From contig WTXG01000007.1 in the NCBI GenBank assembly GCA_022496185.1, positions 124,001 to 188,000 on the forward strand: a stretch of DNA of 64,000 nucleotides, written 5' to 3'. This document shows positions 12,998 through 27,056 of this stretch, in pieces; the stretch's first letter is position 1, and every line of letters begins with the position of its first letter. Source of the DNA: Multifurca ochricompacta. Its lineage: Eukaryota > Basidiomycota > Agaricomycetes > Russulales > Russulaceae. Made by a program: the position numbers and the translations under genes. A model generated the notes under the pieces. It was given only the letters and a program-made list of their open reading frames with translations, was not told the origin of the DNA and did not search any database.

Positions 12998-15176
12998 ATG
13001 GCCAGTCTCTTCAAAAGCTCCCCATTATCCCTCAAGGATACTTTCAGCCCCGGTCCATTTGAAGAGCGCAAAGGTCTATTATCCGGCATCGATACCCTGT
13101 CAACTTCTGAAACAGACGAGTCCAAGCAAACACCGTTATATGACAGGAGTACATCCTTGTCATTTTGCCGTGCGGGGATAATACTTTCTGTTTGCGGTTT
13201 TTTCGGCCTAGCTTTCGGTGTGTTCTACTGGTTGTCTGCTCCTCCAAGCTCGGCCAAGGCCTTGCACTTCGATGGCGAAATCCTCCGTTCCAATGGAACG
13301 CATGGGTTCAAACGCACTGTCCTACTTGTATCAATTGACGGCTTAAGGGACGCTCTCCGAAAATAGCCTCTCATCGTGTCGCCGCTGATCTTGTGAACAG
13401 GGCAGACTACTTAGATAGGGGCCTAACACCCCATTTGCTCGACATCAGCAAGGAGGGTTTAAGAGCAAAGTTCATGAAACCAATATTTCCTGTGAGCTCC
13501 GCTCCTAGTTGTCGACGGATATGCTCAACTCGTATTTGACAGACATTGACCTTCCCGTGAGCAACCTTTCTGCTAGACCTTTGCTCTTTGACGCTGAAGA
13601 TCATGCCATTTAGAAATCACTGGGCCCTTATGTGTGTGTCACTCCGATTCTTTATGCGGTTGTTTACGTTTTTAAAACAGGACGGGTCTTTATGCTGAAT
13701 CTCACGGAATCATTGCGAATGTGAGTTCTAGGCGGGATGTACTTCAGACTACTGAGACGGCCGCGTGTCCAGAACTTCTGGGATGCGGAGACAGACTCAG
13801 AATTTCACTATAGCAATATTTCATCCTGCTGGCAGCCACACTGGTGGTATGGAGAACCGGTGCGCGAAGGCCCACATCCATTGGTACTCTACTCCCTGCT
13901 CATGCTCGTGGCAGATGTGGGAAACAGCCGGGAAAGCGGGACTCATTACTGCCAATCTGATGTGGTGGGTTTCCCCTGAATTTAGTTTCCGTGATTGTCA
14001 CAATGGCACCAAAGGCCGGGACCCCCTCAAATGTCGTCCGGAGCAACGCCTACATACTTTGTCCCTTGGGCGGTACGTATCTCCGTTCTTGAGCCCCAAA
14101 AGCTTCTTAAGAAGCTCTTGTAGAATAAAGTTTCACTGAACACCAAGCTTGCCCAAATATTAAAATGGATTGATCTCCCGCTTGACGAACGCCCGCAACT
14201 CATTCTTGGTAAGCACTTGAAATCACCCGTCATTACTGGCCTCAACTCCATTTCAGCCTATGAACCCTCTTTGGATCAAGCGGGGCACGCGACAGGACCT
14301 TACTCCCAGGAAGTAAACGTAATCCGATCCGTATTTCCTCATATCGCGGGTGATTCAGTCCTCTACAGGATACGCTGAAATACGTCGATACTTTTGCGAA
14401 GGATCTGCGCAATTCCCTCGTTGCCCGCAATCTAACGGAGATTGTGGATGTGATCTTTGTGAGCGACCATGGCATGACAGATACAAGTCACCCGGAGCTT
14501 GTATATATCGATGACGTCCTTGGAGAAGAGGGGTGGCGAGCTGTTAAGCACGAAGATGGTGCGATGTGATTCTTCCCCTCGTTCCTCTATCTGAATGGGA
14601 ATCGTAGGCTGGCCTTCCATGGGTCTTCACTTTGACCCCTCAGCTAATTCATCTCATTACCTTGAGCGTTTGCTTGCAGCGGCTGCTGAAAACAGCGAGA
14701 AGTTCAGTGTGCACACTCCGGAGACAATGCCCGAAAGGTATCACTTTGCGCACAGCACCCGTATTGCACCAGTCTACGTCATCCCGAAAATAGGGTATGT
14801 TTTGACAAATCGCAAAGAGGGGGATGTAGGCCTATCGAAAGGAGTAAGTAATCCTCTCTGCCCCCAGTGTTCCCCAATGACTGTTTCGCAGAATCATGGT
14901 TATGATAATAATGATCCGACTATGAACGCCATCTTCGTTGCGCATGGTCCCTTCTCTACTGTAGCGAAAGCCGTTCATTACAGCCAGAGCACGTCGCCCC
15001 GTCCACGTTGGCTCTTGAACCCCAACAACGGGTGGTACTCGGCCTCAGATGACACTTACGTGATGGAGGGTTTCGAGAACATCGAGATCTACAACCTCAT
15101 CATGAAGTTGCTGGATATTCAGTCACAGGCAGCGAAGACAAATGGAACGATAGGGTTCTGGGATAGGTACCTCTAG
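12998..15176 (+). CDS. Type I phosphodiesterase / nucleotide pyrophosphatase (ENPP family), type II membrane protein
   Basis: Ecto-nucleotide pyrophosphatases hydrolyse nucleotide pyrophosphate and phosphodiester bonds using two zinc ions and a catalytic Thr, within the alkaline phosphatase fold. The first exon encodes a cytosolic N-terminus and one membrane segment (around residues 55-78), followed by the metal-site strand LLVSIDGLR. Joining about eight short introns gives PIFPTLTFPNH (catalytic Thr), TGLYAESHGI, PHWWYGEP, SSGATPTYFVPW, AYEPSLDQAGHATGP and VSDHGMTDT (metal ligands), then a C-terminal region ending GFWDRYL. This matches the family order over its usual length. The first intron (about 13348-13400) has a good branch point and acceptor but begins GG rather than GT. 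If that is real, splicing would fail and an in-frame TAG near 13364 would be read. It lies tandem to midasin with a 188-bp gap. Family call is firm; functionality depends on that donor. Confidence 0.9.
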
Positions 15177-15542
15177 ATGAGGTGATGCTGTTGGCAGCAC
15201 CTGTGGCTCACTGATTAACTAATAATCGAGTACCCTATTACTACGTGCCCTATACGTGCTTGCACTCAATACTATTTCATTCAGTCTAAGAGGTGAGATA
15301 TTCCGGCGTAGCACGCTAAGGCCTTGCTGAGGGATGTGAGCAAACGCCTGTGCTGTTAGAGCGACGTGGGCCGATAAATCATGTCAGTCATGATATGTTG
15401 AGTACAAACTTCGTGTAGAATGCTGTCAGGAGATACGTTACGTACCAAAGCCAGACTGAACATACACCACTGACAGTGCATTAAAAGAAATCATCACTTG
15501 CATAAAGGTCACCATACAGTGTCTTAAGATGCTGCTCGGAAT
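15177..15542. other. Convergent intergenic spacer, nothing recognised
   Basis: This is the shared 3' region between the ENPP gene and the Ysc84-like gene. No coding signal, repeat or RNA gene was seen; it presumably holds both 3' UTRs. Confidence 0.5.
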
Positions 15543-16578
15543 CTAGTTTGCCTCCGCATCGAAGACGGTCTGGTTGCCAGGATGAACCTGGAGATGCTCT
15601 CCTGTTGCAGATGGGACGTATGCCTCGTCTGGTAGTCCGGTCTCATCGAGACCCTCTGCAGCTTCAATGATCTCATACATTCTCGATGCAACCTCCGGTG
15701 GAGGGACGCGTCCACCTAGAATGTCGCGGGCTGGTATTGCCGAACCGTAGAAGTCCTTATTGGCGTCCTTCCTCTCAATCAGGGCGGTACCCTCGAGTGA
15801 CAGTCCAGCGAACAATCCTGCCGACAAAAGTCATACGGCTATGAGTGGAAAAGTAGAGTATGTGGGGCGGACCTTTGGATTTGGAGTATGAGAACATCGG
15901 TGCAGGATGTGCAAGACTTGCTTGGACGCTCCCGCCTGTGCCGATGGGACCGGCAGAAGCGCTTATGTTGCCACCAATGGTGACATTTCCGCCGAGGGAG
16001 AACGCACGGACGGCGTCTTCACTGTTAAGGACGATGACAAAATCCGTGATATCCGCGCCGATTTGGAGACCCCAGCCTACACCGCCGGTCGCGATGCAGG
16101 AAGGGGCGGACCACGAGCCATCCGGTAAGCGCGCAATGACTAAACCAGAGCCTGCTTTTCCAGAGAAGACAAAACCAGCCTTAAGGACCTGGAAGATGGC
16201 GAGGCCTGTGTCGCACATAAAGCGGCGGTTGAGTCAACAGTGTATGGCAAAGAAGCGAATTTAGAGATACCTCGCGCGCGGTGCAAAACAACTTTGGGGA
16301 TTGAATTGAGAGCAGACTCGGGGTGATCAGGATCGGCTTTAAGAAAAAAGATTCAAAAGATTCAGTATAAATTCGATTCAGGGAGAGACTGAGCTGGGAC
16401 GCGGACCGAGGAAGGTGGCAAGGATCTTTGCGGCCTTCTCGGCTTCGCCTGGCAAGCTGAAACCCTGAGCGAACGACTGTGAGGATGACTGCACGCGGCT
16501 TGAACCTTCCTTCAAAAATGCTGAAGCCTGAATGCCAGCCTTGACTGCGCCTTTCCTGAATTTATCGAATACAGACAT
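15543..16578 (-). CDS. Ysc84/SYLF domain protein (phosphoinositide- and actin-associated)
   Basis: SYLF (Ysc84) domains bind phosphoinositides and, in yeast Ysc84/Lsb3 and human SH3YL1, connect membranes to actin at endocytic sites. The start is the ATG at 16578 (MSVFDKFRKGAV). The first exon has the family hallmark LPGEAEKAAKILATFL, then PESALNSIPKVVLHRARG. After an intron the core continues LAIFQVLKAGFVFSGKAG, then GSWSAPSCIATGGVGWG, IGADITDFVIVLNSEDAVRAFS and NVTIGGNISASAGPIG. The last exon carries LFAGLSLEGTALIERKDANK and a short acidic tail. No SH3 domain follows, unlike yeast Ysc84, which is common in basidiomycete copies. Frames join cleanly. Stop codon at 15543-15545. Confidence 0.93.
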
Positions 16579-17114
16579 TGTGAACGTGAATGTGAACTGT
16601 GAACTTGAATGTACCTGGAAAGCCGAGATGCGGTAAATGTGAATGTGGCACGGAGTAGTAAGCAAGCGAGAAGCGAGTTCGAGTGTAATGATTACGTCAT
16701 CAGAAGATGGCGTGACATCCGTGACCTGCGTGACCGAAAACACCGGTCCTCCGGCGCTACGCCCTCCACGGTGCTGTCTGAATTCTCTGATGTCTCGTTG
16801 GTCATTTCCGCATCTCGGAACGCGTAGGCGAATCTCACCTCGACTGGCTCCCCGTTGACTGGCAGCTATCGCGCCTAGAATCCCCTTTTTGACCTTCACA
16901 TTCACATACATGGTATTATGTACTCTCAACGGTCATCCCGAATAGCATGAATGGTTCGCTCAAGAAGGTTGGATGTTGGATAGCATTCTATCAGCAAGAT
17001 AATGTCGTCATCATCATCGAAACGTGACCTTGCGCCCGCTCAGATGCACGTCGCCGCCGGGTTGATGGCGTTGGGGCCTTGATCGTGATACCGTCGTTTA
17101 AGTAAGGTACGATA

Positions 17115-17138
17115 GTTCAGGTTCAGGTTCAGGTTCAG
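17115..17138. repeat. Hexamer microsatellite (GTTCAG)4
   Basis: Four uninterrupted copies of GTTCAG lie in the tyrosinase upstream region, about 340 bp before its ATG. Confidence 0.9.
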
Positions 17139-17406
17139 CAGGTTTAGTATCCCATGACTAGGTTGATCATTGAGATTCTGAAAGCTAATTACCATACGAG
17201 TGCTTAAGTCCACCTCTTCAAGCAATCGTCAGACTGAGCTTCGGCAAAAATGGAACGTCAGCTGGGAGTTAGAGTGCAGGTATTGCTGTGCATCCATTTT
17301 GTATGAAACTCTAGTTTCTGCGCCCATCAAGGACATCGAGTCATCACAATACCGTGACTGGAGCTAGAGCTACAAGACACCACTGCGGAGAGGGTCCGAC
17401 CCAAAG

Positions 17407-17413
17407 TATAAAA
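17407..17413 (+). promoter_or_regulatory. TATA box of the tyrosinase gene
   Basis: TATAAAA sits 61 bp (end to start) upstream of the ATG at 17474 and is followed by a pyrimidine-rich stretch typical of fungal core promoters. It suggests a regulated rather than constitutive promoter. Confidence 0.7.
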
Positions 17414-17473
17414 AGACTCTCCGTCTTTTTCTTAACCTCCTCACGTCAGTTCCTTCCACCTACTACTAGCAAC

Positions 17474-19691
17474 ATGTCTCACTTCGTTATCACTGGTGCA
17501 AATGGCGGCGTACTTCAAGGTGCCGCTGCCCCAAACCGCATTGAGATCAATGACTTCGTCAAGATTCAGGATCAGTTCTCCCTATACATCCAGGCTCTCA
17601 GTAAGCAGCGTCTACTGTTGTCTTGTCATTCTATTAATCCAGTAATTTCAAATAGACGCCATGTTCAAGACTCCCCAGAGCAGTTCGACCTCTCATTTTA
17701 GTATTGGTGGAATACATGGCCTTCCCTACATCCAATGGGAGGGTGCTGGTGGCACTCACCCCGTCAAAGGTTCCCAATGGAGCGGATATTGTACCCACGG
17801 GTCTGTACTTTTCCCGACGTGGCACAGGCCCTATGTGGCCCTCTACGAGGTTAGTACATATTGACGAGGTCATGCGTACAATTCACGAACGTCGATTGAA
17901 TTGTATAGCAAGTGCTGCAGCAGCACGCTCTTGATATCGCCAAAACCTACCAGGTTGATCAGCAAAGCTGGTTAACCGCTGCTCAGAACCTGCGGGCTCC
18001 ATACTGGGATTGGGCGACTAATACTGTCCCTCCTCCCGAAGTTATCTCCCTGGAAACTGTCGACATCATCACACCTGATGGTAACACGACCTCTGTGGCG
18101 AACCCACTTCTCGGATACACTTTCAATCCTATTGATCGGTCCTTCCCATCCCCCTACAAGTACTGGCAAACGACGATTAGACATCCTGATGACCCCAGGA
18201 GCCCGAACGCAACCACTGATGTCCAAGCCCTGACAGAGTAAGACTTTGTTTTGCCTGATATGAGCCAACCTCATTCATGATCGGCGCCGCAGTGATTTGT
18301 CGTCAATTCAGGATGACATCACCTCAAGCACCTACAGCCTTTTGACGCGCGTTCATACCTGGCCTGCCTTCAGCAATCACACGCGCGGTGATGGCGGCAG
18401 CGCCAGTAACTCCCTGGAAGCTATACATGACGAGATTCATGGCATCATTGGTGGCCAGATGGGTGATCCCGCTGTCGCCGGTACCTGCTTTCTCTGGCGA
18501 GTTTCTAGGCGCTCTCTGACCCAATTTATTTTCAGGATTTGATCCTGTTTTCTTCCTGCATCATGCCAATGTTGACCGTCTGCTCTCCCTTTGGGCAGCA
18601 GTTAACCCGGGGGTGTGGGTCACACGTGGCCCGGCTGAAGGTGGAACCTTCACCATCTCTGGAAATGCAGTCATCGACAATAATACTAGTATGCGCAACT
18701 ACCCTTGAATAACGTTTCTCAATATTCACTACGCATTCCAGACCTCACACCTTTCTGGGACTCGCAGACAGGATTCTGGGCTTCGTCGGAAACCACGACC
18801 ACTGCGAAACTTCAGTACACGTACCCAGAATTCAACGGCCTTAAGTTGGATAATCCGGGTGCCGTTCAGGTTGCGATTGCGAATTACATCAATCAGCAAT
18901 ACGGCGGCGGGTCGGTATTCAGCTCGCTCAGGAGTACCGGACCTGCGATAAGCCTACTGGCTCAGCCACCCGCTGGAAGCGGTGCCGCGGCGCCAGCAGC
19001 ACAAGGTACTGCACCGACCTCGACCGCTCTGTCAGCCGTCGCATCTGCTGCCCCAGCTGTCGTTCATCCGTTTGCCAGCCGAGGGGGACCTCCTCACAAG
19101 ACTGAAACGGAAAAACGTAGTACATCCGCTCCAAACGTTGTACACGATTGGGTAGCCCGCATTCACTTCAAGAAGTATGAACTAGGTGAAAGCTTTGCAG
19201 TGTTGATCTTCCTTGGCGAGGTCCCGGCCGATGCCTCGCTGTGGCGTACGAGCCCCTCATTTGTCGGCGCTCACGTCGCGTTCGTGAACAGCGCTGCAGA
19301 TCAGTGCGCCAATTGCAGCGAACAGGCAGATATTGTGGCTGAGGGTTTCGTACATCTCAACACAGCTATTGCAAAACGGTCGGGTCTTTCCTCGTTGGAT
19401 CCCAGCGTCGTCAGCCCTTATCTGCAAGAGAACCTTCACTGGCGCATCCAGTCGGTAAGCCTTTTCAACCCTTGACACGCTCTCATCCCAACATCTCTAA
19501 CCTCTGTCATACTTTATCAGGTTGATAGGTCTGCTGTTGAAGGGGATAGACTCCCCTCTCTGGAGATCGCCGTAGCAGCGACCCCTCTGACCCAGGAACC
19601 GGGCTCTGTCTTCCCAATTGCAGGAGAGCCGCATTACCACCACCACATCACTCACGGCCGCCAGGGAGGTTCTCGCCACGCACTCGCCTGA
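17474..19691 (+). CDS. Tyrosinase (polyphenol oxidase, type 3 copper enzyme)
   Basis: Tyrosinase hydroxylates monophenols and oxidises o-diphenols to quinones, leading to melanin and mushroom browning. The N-terminus MSHFVITG has no signal peptide, as in Agaricus-type cytosolic PPO. CuA region: [23 protein letters not shown], shown here only in part as [16 protein letters not shown], giving the Cys-x-His thioether pair and two further His. CuB region: [11 protein letters not shown], then [15 protein letters not shown] Pro/Ala-rich linker (about 18950-19100) leads to the C-terminal shielding domain, which must be cleaved to activate latent fungal tyrosinases; it ends in a His-rich tail HYHHHITH. 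About seven exons joined by roughly 50-60 bp introns; the junctions I checked keep frame. Stop at 19689-19691. Confidence 0.95.
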
Positions 19692-20196
19692 AGTTTTTTT
19701 GAAAACGACGCAATCGAAAGGAAAGGTTATCGCGCGAGATTGAAATTCTGTATGATAAAAGAAATCTCAGAGACGGAGATTCCGTGCCTGTAATATTGCC
19801 CGCATGTAACCTTCATTACTTTTCTTGAAAACCCTTCCGAGGGGCAAGCGGAACTTGTAACCACGAGACCCCGAGAATTATGCAAAATTCTGAACTGAAC
19901 TGAAAACGAGTACTCGCTTCGTGTATATATCCCGCTCACCTTTGCCTGCCATGGTACTGCAGCGCCCGACCATGATGTGCATCCCTATTTCTATTTCATT
20001 GTCATGACTATCTAATAGTAATGATCATGGGCGTAAGTACGAGCGCGGCGGACAGTGTTTATATGATTATGATCAGATCAGGACGCGAATTAGGCGCCAT
20101 CGTTGCTCACTCATATTACCATCCACTACAATTCAACGACTCGCCCTAACGTTGACTCTTCATCCTTTCCTCAGTGTTCTCAAATTGAGAGCGAGA
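19692..20196. other. Intergenic region, nothing recognised
   Basis: About 0.5 kb between tyrosinase and the amidase. It presumably contains the tyrosinase 3' UTR and the amidase promoter. No repeat, RNA gene or ORF of note. Confidence 0.45.
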
Positions 20197-21441
20197 ATGC
20201 TGTATAGCGACGGTTTGCCACATCCGTCCTCAGGCTTGCGCATCGCCGTTGTTCAGTTTGCGCCCCAGGTCTGCCGACTGTCATAGAATGGCTAGTTTGG
20301 TTGACCTTACTTAGCCCGCCAAAGATAGGCCGTGTCGAACAGAACCTTGAAAAAGCGAGAAGGTTCTGCGAAAGGTGTGTGTGGGGGTAACTGACTAACT
20401 GACTCCAAGCAAACTGGCCGATGTTGATCATTACTTGGTTCATCCAGCTTAGCACCTGACTCTGTTGACCTGTTATGTCTACCAGAGATGATTTTCACTG
20501 GTAATATAAGGCCTTTCCAATGTGGTCCAGCTGGCATGGCCTTTTAACATTATCTGTAGGCTATGCTTTTGAGAGTGCCTCTGCGATCCTTCCCTTCCTC
20601 GAACACCCGCAAACCGGTGTCACATCCGAGTTCTGCGCGTCCATCTCTCGAAAATTGCGGTGCTATGTCACCGCCGGATACCCAGAACGCCTTGAGCCCC
20701 ATGAGACGGAAAAACGCACTTTGGAAGATGGGAGCGTCGTAGATGTCGTCGGCGCGAATAGCGCCGTCGTGTACGGGCCGGATGGCATTCAGGTCGGACA
20801 TTATCGCAAGTCTCATCTCTTTTACATGGACAAGACCTGGGCAAAGCCAGGTTAGTCCTACAGTACTTTTGTCCTGTGCTCGCTTTCATGATATCTCATG
20901 AAGGCCCCGGATTTGTAACGTTCCATCTCCCCCCGCCACTTAACACTGTCACTCTGGGCATTTGCATGGATCTCAATCCACGATCTCCATGGACTCTCGA
21001 CGGCGGACCGTACGAACTTGCGGACCATTGCTTGAAAACAAGAAGCAACTTACTCATACTGCTGAACGCGTGGCTCGATTCTGGAGAAGAACAAGATAGA
21101 GACAAGGATTTCTCAACGCTCAACTATTGGACTGTTATGCTGAGGCCACTTTGGTATCAAAAAGACAATGATGAATTGAACATGAACAGCGAAACCGCCG
21201 AACCCGGAAAGGCAAAGGAAGACGCGGAGACCATCGTGGTGGTCTGCAATCGCAATGGAATAGAAAATGGTGAGTAGTTGACCACTCAAAACCACATACA
21301 AGGCACCAAACATGAACTCCGGTAGGAACCACGTTTGCTGGAAGCTCAGCGCTGTTCCGCCTTCGCCAAAGTGCCGGGAAAGCCTCACTACTGGAGAACA
21401 TGAGTCGGCGACAGGAAGGCATATGTGTATGGAGAACCTAA
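20197..21441 (+). CDS. NTA1: Protein N-terminal amidase (Nta1-like, carbon-nitrogen hydrolase)
   Basis: Nta1 deamidates N-terminal Asn and Gln of proteins to Asp and Glu, feeding the Arg/N-degron pathway. The start MLYSDGLPHPSSG is followed by RIAVVQFAPQ, then after an intron IGRVEQNLEKARRFCE. The nitrilase triad is visible: Glu in LLCLPEMIFTGYAF (Glu followed by an intron), Lys in YRKSHLFYMDK, and Cys in LGICMDLNPR. The CMDLNP form is characteristic of Nta1 rather than general nitrilases. An insert with QDRDKDFSTLNYWTVMLRPLW follows, then VVVCNRNGIENGTTFAGSS and a short C-terminus ending VWRT. About six exons. The second intron splices in frame only when its acceptor is the CAG near 20448. 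Assignment to Nta1 is strong. Confidence 0.9.
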
Positions 21442-21681
21442 GGATGCGCAGGATCAGGTGGCACATGTAATAAACAAAGCAGAATAATGTTATGTCTAGG
21501 CCAGGGCAGCAATGAACAATGGACCTGATCGGGGGCCATGCAATTGACAGGTGGTGTATGTTCCAGACGCTGCGGAGAGGGAAAAGCTCTTGTCACCCGC
21601 CCTTTCAAGGCCTGGGCTTCACATCTAATGGATCTCGATGAACGAAACGAACACAATATAGGCTATCCAACTAACCATATG

Positions 21682-23791
<2,110 letters not shown>

Positions 23792-23837
23792 CCTGAGGGA
23801 CGGTTTATGGCGGGTATGAGAGCAAGATTGATTTGCA

Positions 23838-23843
23838 TTTATA
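23838..23843 (-). promoter_or_regulatory. TATA box of the glucoamylase gene
   Basis: On the minus strand this reads TATAAATG, 46 bp upstream of the glucoamylase ATG, a normal position for a fungal regulated promoter. Confidence 0.65.
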
Positions 23844-24415
23844 GAGAATCAAGTCTGAGCCCAGAAGCATAAGCGAGCACGCGGGTGGGCATTGTGAACT
23901 GAACAGAAGATCCATTGTGTGGTAGATCATGTTGCCCCGTCCCCGTCATATGATCGAGAGAGCGCATGGTGACCATGTTTGTTCACTGACTGTTTGTGAC
24001 CGTACCAGATGGATCCTTATGATTATGCAACGACGGGAAGAACTTGAGCCCTTGAGAAAACGACCCAAGCACATTGGAGTGGATACCCGTTGGGCATGGT
24101 GTCGTGTGTCGACCCGAAGAGGTGCTTGGCGCATATAATTAGAACTTGCCGTCTCGCATTAGTACTACCCGTAGTCCTTGTTTGACGCATATATATAGAA
24201 CTTGCCGTCTCTTAGTCTGTGACTGTGACTGTGACTGTGACGCTATTTGTGAATGTATGCGTGAGCACGCATGGTGCACATGGTGACAGTGTCAAGTGTC
24301 AATAGAACCAGAAACGGCAATACTCCCTCGTTCACGTTCATAACATGTACATGACCGTGAACATCACCGTCCCCAAGTCGTCGCTTTCTGCCTTGTTAAC
24401 CCTCTAATCTACGAC
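23844..24415. other. Divergent intergenic region with small repeats
   Basis: This separates the divergent glucoamylase and RING genes. It contains a pair of direct repeats (24131-24211) and a short GTGACT repeat around 24218-24242. No coding signal is seen. Confidence 0.5.
24131..24211. repeat. Imperfect direct repeat pair, period about 56 bp
   Basis: The block GAACTTGCCGTCTC preceded by GCATATA is present at about 24131-24155 and again at about 24187-24211. It looks like a local tandem duplication of about 56 bp whose spacer has diverged. Confidence 0.75.
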
Positions 24416-25901
24416 ATGTCACCATTCCATATATCGCATATATTCGTTCTAGCCTTGGCATTACAAGCCCACGCGAATCCGTTTTCATTTTCCTGGTTCC
24501 ACAAGGCGTCTACCGCAGCACAGGATCAATCCTGGCTCTGGGGTTGGGCATGGGGTCCAGACAGCATCGTCTCCATTGTGGATCGCTCCCCACCGGTGAC
24601 ATTTCCCTCCAGGCCCGCAGGTTTTGGCGGGGAACTCTCAGATCCGCTTTTAGGCTATGTCATCCCCCTCAATTCATTCACAATCCCTTGTACAAACGGA
24701 TCATTCGCTTCTCACATCGACCCACCCAATCTTGGATGCCCGTCGCTTTGTAGCATTGATCCGAACATCCCGGAACGGTTGGAACCCTGGATCGCACTCG
24801 TACAGAGGGGAGCTTGCCAGTTTGTGTCCAAGGCGAGGGAAGCACAAAGATTGGGCGCTAAGGCGATAGTGGTCGGTGGAGAAGACCCCGAAATCACTGG
24901 AAAACCCGATACACTTGTGAATATGTTCAGCCCAGGTGAGTCTGGCAATTTGTCTAGACATCCTCATCTCATATTCTATATTCTCCGGAAGAGGATGCCT
25001 CAGACGTAGCCATCGCAGCGACTTACATCAAATATTCCAGCTATGCCGAATTGTATTCCTTCATCGCTACGTCAAATACATCGCAGGCCGGGCTCAAGAC
25101 CGTCTCATTGCTCATCCGCTCTGAGTTTTCTGCGTGGCAGTGGTACTCGTGCGTCATCTGACCTCTGTGTCTGCCTTACCGTTTCCTCATTGTAGTTGCG
25201 TGCCTTCGTAGGCCTATACTTACTTTTCTCACGATTCTCTTTATCCCTTCCTCTCTCACTTTCTTGACCCTCGTTATTCACCGCATACGAGCTGCTCATG
25301 CCGCTCAGCGAGAGCGTGCCCCCGAGGACGTAGTCAAGAGTTTACCCTGGCGCGTATGGACTGGGTCGGGCTGGGAGAAACACGAGGGTGTCTCTCCTGA
25401 CAAGAGCCTCACTTCAAACACCTCAAGTCTAGTAGATGATACTGATGTGGAACGTGGAGAGACCCCTGCCGCCGGCCCTACCACGTCAGCGGAGGACGAG
25501 GATCCGATATGGTTTAACACCCAGGTTGAGTGTGCCATTTGTTTGGACGAGTTCGTCAAAGGCGACAGAGTACGGGTCTTACCCTGCAAACACATCTTTC
25601 ACCTAGATGAAATAGATGAGTGGCTGATTCAACTAAAGAAGCTGGTGAGTCAAATGATCATGATGGACCAAGCATTCTTTTGTCTGTGCCAGCATCTGAC
25701 ATCGCGCGCGTCTAGTGCCCTGTCTGTAAGGCAGACGTGACTTGCCCCCCGCGTCTAGCCCACCCTGGTCCCCCCAGTACTTCTCCACAAGGACTTATTT
25801 CGTTCTCGAACACTTCGCCACCATCACGGCCCTCCAGCCCTTCAGAGCGAACTCCATTACTTCAAGCCTCGACTGGATTTCGGGTGGATCACGACTCATG
25901 A
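24416..25901 (+). CDS. PA-TM-RING type E3 ubiquitin ligase
   Basis: PA-TM-RING proteins (RNF13, GRAIL and plant RMR relatives) are endomembrane ubiquitin ligases with a lumenal protease-associated domain. The N-terminus [20 protein letters not shown] is a signal peptide. The PA domain spans roughly residues 60-190 with [30 protein letters not shown]. After an intron, the region ending [10 protein letters not shown] joins a hydrophobic segment [21 protein letters not shown], written here as about 21 residues of membrane helix, then HRIRAAH as the stop-transfer. The RING reads [24 protein letters not shown], then after an intron CPVCKADVT. The C-terminus is Ser/Pro-rich and ends RVDHDS. The sixth zinc ligand position of RING-H2, normally Cys in HxxCID, is Glu here (HLDEID). 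Five exons, frames intact. Confidence 0.88.
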
Positions 25902-27056
25902 TGTCCATTCTTTCTTTCTAACCCCCTGTATTAATGGTCATAGTATACTTATATCTGGATTCTGGATCGTCGTGTGTGAATCCACATTTGTCTTTTTCAG
26001 ATCGAGATCTCGTAGACTGTGGGCCATCCCCATAACCTTGTCCATCGGTGGCTTTAGATCACCTATTGTGGCAAATGCACCCTGTGGGCACTTGGAGGTC
26101 ACCGCATTATCGACAGTCTTCGGCCAATACGTACAGCCGGCAATCACTTTTCTAGATCACGTTTTAGTGTGCATTCTCACATCCACTAGGGACTGGAGGA
26201 CTAGAAATTATGACCCATTCGAGCGCCTATCCGCCTTCTGAGAACTTTAGGTTTCTTGTCTATTCCCTTTCAGCGCATCGTCAGCGTGCGTACTGCAGTT
26301 CGGAGGGAAATGGAAGCGAGATGAAGGGGCACGTCCTCTGTTTATTGTTTCAACTGGAACACTCTTGCCTAAATGGGATGACGATGTTGGATGGTATTCA
26401 CTGTGTCACATTACAATCTCTGCTTTCTCCTTTTACTGATTCGGACCCATTACAGGCTCATCAACTACGGCAAGCCAATATGCCGTTGTGCGAGAACAAT
26501 TGGCGTAGCTTCGGCGCTTGGCTGAGGTAATCCCTTCTCCCTTATTGTTCTGCGGTGTTGATCTTCGGCGCACGCCCTGTGTTTTCCCGCATGGGTACTC
26601 ACGTAGGTGATTTTGCGCGTGTTCACGGAAATTTGAACTCTAAGCCACGATTCTTTCCGCAAATCAACTTTCTGCACGCAAGACCCGTGGTGACTCAATC
26701 ACCGCATTGTCTAGCGGGCCGCCAGTCGTCTCAGTCTCTTTGTTTGTTTCGCCAGTGCCAGGGACAGGATGGAATGCAGGCAAGTCTATTTATCACCCGT
26801 ATAGGTTTGTGGCCGCCAAATTCACATCAGGCCCATCTTTCGTGGCAGACTGTTCAAAGAACAGGCTCATTTTATTGTTTGTTTTTTTTCACCTAAGCTT
26901 AGTACTTGCAGCGGCGCCTGCCAATCTTGATATCCGCCTTGTCCGGAACGGATATCTGATTTCATTTCGCAAGCCTAATTCTTTTCCCTCGTGAACATAT
27001 AAACGCACCTCATCCAACTTGTCTTACGTCCCCTACCTGCTGACGTTTTATCCACG
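25902..27056. other. Unassigned 1.15 kb region, possible eroded or multi-exon coding traces
   Basis: Several plus-strand open stretches (26210-26530, 26555-26896, 26707-26994) occur, but none matches a family I recognise and stops break them up. No repeat or RNA gene was seen. It may be upstream regulatory DNA of the CCCH gene or remnants of a lost gene. Confidence 0.3.

Larger units (their letters stand above)
16579..17473. other. Divergent intergenic region between Ysc84-like gene and tyrosinase
   Basis: About 0.9 kb separates the two divergent starts. The tyrosinase side has a clear TATA box and a small hexamer repeat (both listed separately). Open frames over 16609-16929 show no conserved features and look non-coding. 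Confidence 0.5.

Noticed and set aside
16378..16929. 183-codon minus ORF as the full first exon of the Ysc84-like gene
   Set aside because: Only the part from ATG 16578 resembles the family; the upstream portion is non-coding leader.
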